Assembly: GCF_000429965.1 (NCBI RefSeq)
Contig: NZ_AUCW01000018.1
Span: 62,001 to 126,000, forward strand
Direction: 5' to 3'
Source: Desulfogranum mediterraneum DSM 13871
Lineage (GTDB): Bacteria > Desulfobacterota > Desulfobulbia > Desulfobulbales > Desulfobulbaceae
DNA length: 64,000 bases
In this document: positions 60,741-64,000 of the stretch, piece after piece
How the letters are laid out: every line of letters starts with the position of its first letter
Numbering within the stretch: position 1 is the first letter of the stretch
Made by a program: the position numbers and the translations under genes
The notes under the pieces: model-generated
The model's input: only the letters and a program-made list of their open reading frames with translations
Databases searched by the model: none
What the model was told of the DNA's origin: nothing

Positions 60741-63269
60741 TCAACTGTCCAAAGCCCCCCTGACAGCCTGAGCAAGCATGCCTCTTGTGTACGGCTTTTT
60801 GATAAATCCCCCCGCCCCTAAGCGAAGAGCCGCCTTCACGTCTTCACTGATGGAAAATCCACTGACAATGACCGCTTTCTGGTGGGGATGAATGGAAAGT
60901 ACCTTCTCGTATGTCTGGCGACCGTTCATTCCCGGTTCCATCAACATATCGATAACCAGTAAATCAACCGCTTCTTGAGAGAGAAAATCGATCGCCGCTT
61001 CACCGGAACCCACTGTATCAACCCTATATCCAAGAGATTCCAGCATCTGCGCTGCAATGTCTCTTAGGTGTGGTTCATCGTCTATAACAAGAATATGTTC
61101 ACCGCGACTTCCCATCTGCGCCGAATCGGATTGCGATTCAACCGTTGTTATCTTGTCGGTGCTGAGCGGAAAGTAGAGTTCAAAGCAGGCCCCCTGCCTA
61201 CTGTTTTTTACCTGAACAGTTCCGTTGTGATCCAAGAGAGTATTCCAGACAACTGTCAGGCCGAGTCCGGTACCGCTCCTTCCCATGACCTTTGTACTGT
61301 AAAAGGGTTCAAAGATATGCTCAAGGTCCGACCCGGAGATACCGGATCCGGTATCTTCAACGCTGAGAACCACGTATTCCCCTGTTTGCAGTTTGAGTCC
61401 ATCGGCGCCGGCCTGATCCAATCGAACGATATGGCTGGAAATAGTGACCTTTCCTGGACCGTTGATTACCTCTGCGGCGTTGGTCGACAGATTCATCAGA
61501 CATTTTTTGATATGGACCGGTGAGCAGGATATGTGGGGAGCTTCGGCCTCGAGTTCATGGCCAAAGGTAACCAGAGGGTAGACAGACTTCAGCTTTTCAC
61601 ACTCCGGCGAGGTAAAATACTCGCTGATTAATAGATTTAAATTTTTCACCTCCCTCGCACTGGCGGCGTCCCTGGATATGGTAAGGAGATCGGTAACGAC
61701 AGCGGCAGCTCTCTGGCCGGAGTCCATTATCGCCTCAAGTGGTTTTCTCAGTTCACTGTCTGCCGGTAATTTCATCAAAAGTATTTCAGGATACCCTACC
61801 ACCCCAGCAAGAATATTATTCAGATCATGTGCCACACCACCGGCCATTAATCCGATGGCCTCCATTTTTTGCGATTGCTGTAGTTGAGATTCAAGCAGCA
61901 ATCTCTTTTCTTCGGCCAGAGTACGTTCGGTTATATCCCGCCAGAGACAGAGCAGTGCCTCATGTTGATCATAGGGAATTCTGGTCAGGGAGACTTCAGT
62001 GGAAAAATGCTCACCGTTTCGACGTTTATGCTGCCATTCAAAACGATGGTAGCCTTTGGCAAATGCCGCTGCCATCATTTCATCCGCCTTCTGCAGCGAT
62101 AATGTACCGTCTGGCTGAATTTCCGGAGAAAGCTCTGATGGATGAACGTTTATCACATCCTCTTTTGATTCATATCCAAGACTCCGTGCCGTTGCCTGGT
62201 TCGCCATGATGAAATGCTCACCGTCGATGAGCAGCATCGGATCCTCCGATCGCTCAAAAATCAGACGATACTTCTCTTCACTTTCCTGCAGCTCAGCCGT
62301 CCGTTCTCTGACTTTGTCTTCCAGTTGCTCCTTGGCCGCCTTGAGCAGTAATTTCATCTGATTTTGCCGGCGAATAATGAAAGAAAAAGAGGCGACAACA
62401 AGGATTATCACCCCGATAAAGCAGGCGGTGATGATGATGGTTCTCTTGATAACAGACTTAAAGATATACCCCTTATCGGCTGAAAACAGCACACCGTAAC
62501 GTTTATTAAACAGGCTTATGGGGAAATAGGCGGTGAGCAACTGAAATGTTTCTTTCCCTGTGATTTCGTGCTCTATTGTTCCCTGATAATTATTCACCAC
62601 GTCATCAACAATCTTAGCCAACCCACTCGCGACAATATCTGTGCTGTCAACATCGGCCTCTGAATAAACCGAGGTTACTATTCTCCCGTCACTGTTGATG
62701 AGCCAATACCATGAGTGACTCATGGTGTAATATTTATTGAGTTCCTTTCGTACGACACGTGGAACGTTAACAACAAGCTCTATCTCTGCAGGGCTGCCGA
62801 CAATATTATCAAGCCTTTTCTGGTAACTGACGGTAAAGGTCTCAACCTTTCCTCTACCTGCGGTCGTTCTTTCATCGTCGACCGCTGTTTCTTTTAAGGG
62901 AGAAATCTCAAAATAGTTGAGATTAGAATGAGTTATTACTCTGTAAACTTTGGTGTTACCAATCCTGATCGAGTCTATCAGATTCTTGTACTTTGAATAA
63001 AACCTTTTGGTGTCGGTGAGAGTGGTGCTATCGATCTCACGACCGCTGAGAAATAACTCTATCTTGCCGGTGGTGATCAGATGATTGAGATCGTCATCGA
63101 ACTCGGAGGTCAACCTTTCCAGTGCAAGACCGCTGGTCGCGGCATTTTTTTGCAGCAAGTTCAGTGAGTTGGTCTTGACGTCGGCAAGGATGGCAAAGTA
63201 GTTGTAGACAATTGACAGCAGAAGAGCAATAACGCAAACAACTGTGAGCTTAAATGAGATCTTGACCAT
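60741..63269 (-). CDS. Hybrid sensor histidine kinase with Cache, PAS and receiver domains
   Basis: An 842-residue membrane kinase. TM1 (about 6-28), a periplasmic Cache-like region (to about 275), TM2 (about 280-305), a coiled coil, PAS (about 330-445; SEDPMLLIDGEHFIMANQAT), a HisKA-like dimer with His481 in MAGGVAHDLNN, HATPase (NLSTNAAEVI, VEDTGSGIS, GTGLGL) and a C-terminal receiver with Asp774 in LLVIDMLM and a conserved Lys in GFIKKP. Autophosphorylation and relay to its own receiver is expected. No response regulator gene is adjacent on the right. The start is 16 bases after the dCache gene stop, so the two are an operon. Confidence 0.92.
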   Translation of the reverse strand: MVKISFKLTVVCVIALLLSIVYNYFAILADVKTNSLNLLQKNAATSGLALERLTSEFDDDLNHLITTGKIELFLSGREIDSTTLTDTKRFYSKYKNLIDSIRIGNTKVYRVITHSNLNYFEISPLKETAVDDERTTAGRGKVETFTVSYQKRLDNIVGSPAEIELVVNVPRVVRKELNKYYTMSHSWYWLINSDGRIVTSVYSEADVDSTDIVASGLAKIVDDVVNNYQGTIEHEITGKETFQLLTAYFPISLFNKRYGVLFSADKGYIFKSVIKRTIIITACFIGVIILVVASFSFIIRRQNQMKLLLKAAKEQLEDKVRERTAELQESEEKYRLIFERSEDPMLLIDGEHFIMANQATARSLGYESKEDVINVHPSELSPEIQPDGTLSLQKADEMMAAAFAKGYHRFEWQHKRRNGEHFSTEVSLTRIPYDQHEALLCLWRDITERTLAEEKRLLLESQLQQSQKMEAIGLMAGGVAHDLNNILAGVVGYPEILLMKLPADSELRKPLEAIMDSGQRAAAVVTDLLTISRDAASAREVKNLNLLISEYFTSPECEKLKSVYPLVTFGHELEAEAPHISCSPVHIKKCLMNLSTNAAEVINGPGKVTISSHIVRLDQAGADGLKLQTGEYVVLSVEDTGSGISGSDLEHIFEPFYSTKVMGRSGTGLGLTVVWNTLLDHNGTVQVKNSRQGACFELYFPLSTDKITTVESQSDSAQMGSRGEHILVIDDEPHLRDIAAQMLESLGYRVDTVGSGEAAIDFLSQEAVDLLVIDMLMEPGMNGRQTYEKVLSIHPHQKAVIVSGFSISEDVKAALRLGAGGFIKKPYTRGMLAQAVRGALDS

Positions 63270-63285
63270 AACCCCTTTTTATCGC

Positions 63286-64000
63286 TTAGTTTTTTAGAAC
63301 CAGGAGAAGGCGCCAGTTGAGTTCGGGAATTTCCTCGGCAAGGATGGTGATACGGACATTGTCTTTTTGTATCATTATTTTCTTTTCTCCCTTGTTGTAT
63401 ATCCTGGTGATTGCCTGTCGAATGATTTTGGATTTGCTTTTCAGCAGATTAAAATTTTCGGTTCTATAGGTATCTTCTTTTATGGTTTTCAAGTAGGTGT
63501 GATCTTCAAGTTTGGGCAACGAGAGTATTCCGGTTAAGGATTCGTTCATGGCAACGACTATTCCGTTTGCATCGAGTATTACATACGGATGTCGGGTCTT
63601 GGCGATATAACGATTGGTGATTGTGGAGACCGTGACGTCTAGCCCCGGAACCCCTTCAAGAGCATCGTTGAGGTAAACAGGCGCGATGGCCGACACCATC
63701 CACCCCCTTCCTGCCGGATCCACGTACGGCTCATCTACCCATACTGCCTCTTTTTTCGGATTGTACTGTGCATCTGCAAGATAATAAAAATTGAAATCCG
63801 GGATATTCATTTTCGGTTCATACTGGGTAAGCACATCAAAGAATGGGTAAATCCTGTTATAGGAATTCTTATCGTTATAGTAGACCTGCGCCACTTCCGG
63901 ATACTGTTGAATGATTTCCTTAAATTTCTGATCAAGCGGTTCGGTGAAATAAACTATTTCTTTTATGGAGTTGTCTACCGGGATATGGCCGGAAACAAAA
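63286..64000 (-). CDS. dCache-domain periplasmic sensor protein, 5' part off window
   Basis: The minus frame is open from the right edge to a stop at 63286. It shows dCache sensor features: FVSGHIPVDNSIKEIV and FKEIIQQYPEVAQVYYNDKN in the first visible part, VDEPYVDPAGRGWMVSAIAPVYL, then VPGLDVTVSTI and a second subdomain with YVILDANGIVVAMNES. It ends ELNWRLLLVLKN without the second transmembrane helix, HAMP or signalling domain that usually follows. It may be a ligand-binding partner of the downstream kinase. The true N-terminus (signal or TM) is not visible. Confidence 0.82.
   Translation of the reverse strand, partial: FVSGHIPVDNSIKEIVYFTEPLDQKFKEIIQQYPEVAQVYYNDKNSYNRIYPFFDVLTQYEPKMNIPDFNFYYLADAQYNPKKEAVWVDEPYVDPAGRGWMVSAIAPVYLNDALEGVPGLDVTVSTITNRYIAKTRHPYVILDANGIVVAMNESLTGILSLPKLEDHTYLKTIKEDTYRTENFNLLKSKSKIIRQAITRIYNKGEKKIMIQKDNVRITILAEEIPELNWRLLLVLKN

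Noticed and set aside
1-64000. tRNA, rRNA or CRISPR loci
   Set aside because: No cloverleaf-type sequence with a TTCGANTC arm, no rRNA signature and no regularly spaced repeats were recognised by eye. A tRNAscan or CRISPR search would settle this.

Overview
The window is one contiguous bacterial chromosomal segment. It is mostly GC-rich, with tightly packed genes, 1-8 bp gene overlaps and Shine-Dalgarno starts. The gene set fits a Gram-negative anaerobe of the Desulfobulbales or a related deltaproteobacterial lineage: LPS heptose genes, outer-membrane phospholipase A, short ThiC with oxygen-sensitive ThiH, phosphotransacetylase with a long N-terminal domain, YcaO-TPR, and DUF294 and PilZ signalling proteins. 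The lineage call is inference from gene content. No rRNA, tRNA or CRISPR array was recognised.

Region 1 (1-20 kb) is housekeeping and signalling. A LOR/SDH (ornithine-cyclodeaminase-like) gene is cut by the left edge and diverges from an arginase. Then come tsaE, an EAL/HDOD protein, a YcaO-TPR protein, waaF and gmhB. A zinc-ribbon PilZ protein, a large Cache-PAS-PAS-CBS-DUF294 sensor, a LemA/TPM pair, an LD-carboxypeptidase with coaX, cutA, a Cys-rich mini-protein and the topoisomerase IV pair parE-parC follow.

Region 2 (20-33 kb) opens with a complete thiamine operon on the minus strand, thiS-thiG-thiH-thiF-thiE-thiC. It has a readable promoter, a TPP riboswitch, an anti-terminator pairing and intrinsic terminators at both ends. 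Next are a SleB-like hydrolase, folD, a DnaJ-type zinc mini-protein, pldA, a DUF4136 lipoprotein, ppk1 and an Old Yellow Enzyme homologue.

Region 3 (33-45.7 kb) is visibly more AT-rich and looks acquired. It begins with envelope proteins (glycine-zipper lipoprotein, beta-barrel, META domain). A graveyard follows: an IS1595-type element broken by a frameshift and a stop, a decayed RHS gene it landed in, and IS256-like and ISL3-like scraps. It ends with an intact operon: TetR, peptide/nickel-type binding protein, a 450-residue SAM methyltransferase-like protein, two permeases and two ATPases. The enzyme inside the transporter operon makes this the best candidate here for an undescribed uptake or biosynthesis system.

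Region 4 (46-64 kb) returns to core-type sequence: pta, an M24 peptidase divergent from a MocR-type regulator, a CheR-type methyltransferase, a beta-CASP metallo-beta-lactamase nuclease, a DUF504 protein, the nucleoside-salvage cluster deoC-deoB-deoD-deoA with a DMT transporter, and a hybrid sensor kinase behind a separate dCache protein cut by the right edge.

A dispersed repeat of about 130-142 bp with inverted ends occurs at least four times (28.6, 51.5, 54.6 and 60.6 kb). Its arms change together between copies, and it is not explained by any gene. A 69-bp cheR fragment and two GGGGACAG-containing palindromes are further unexplained repeats.
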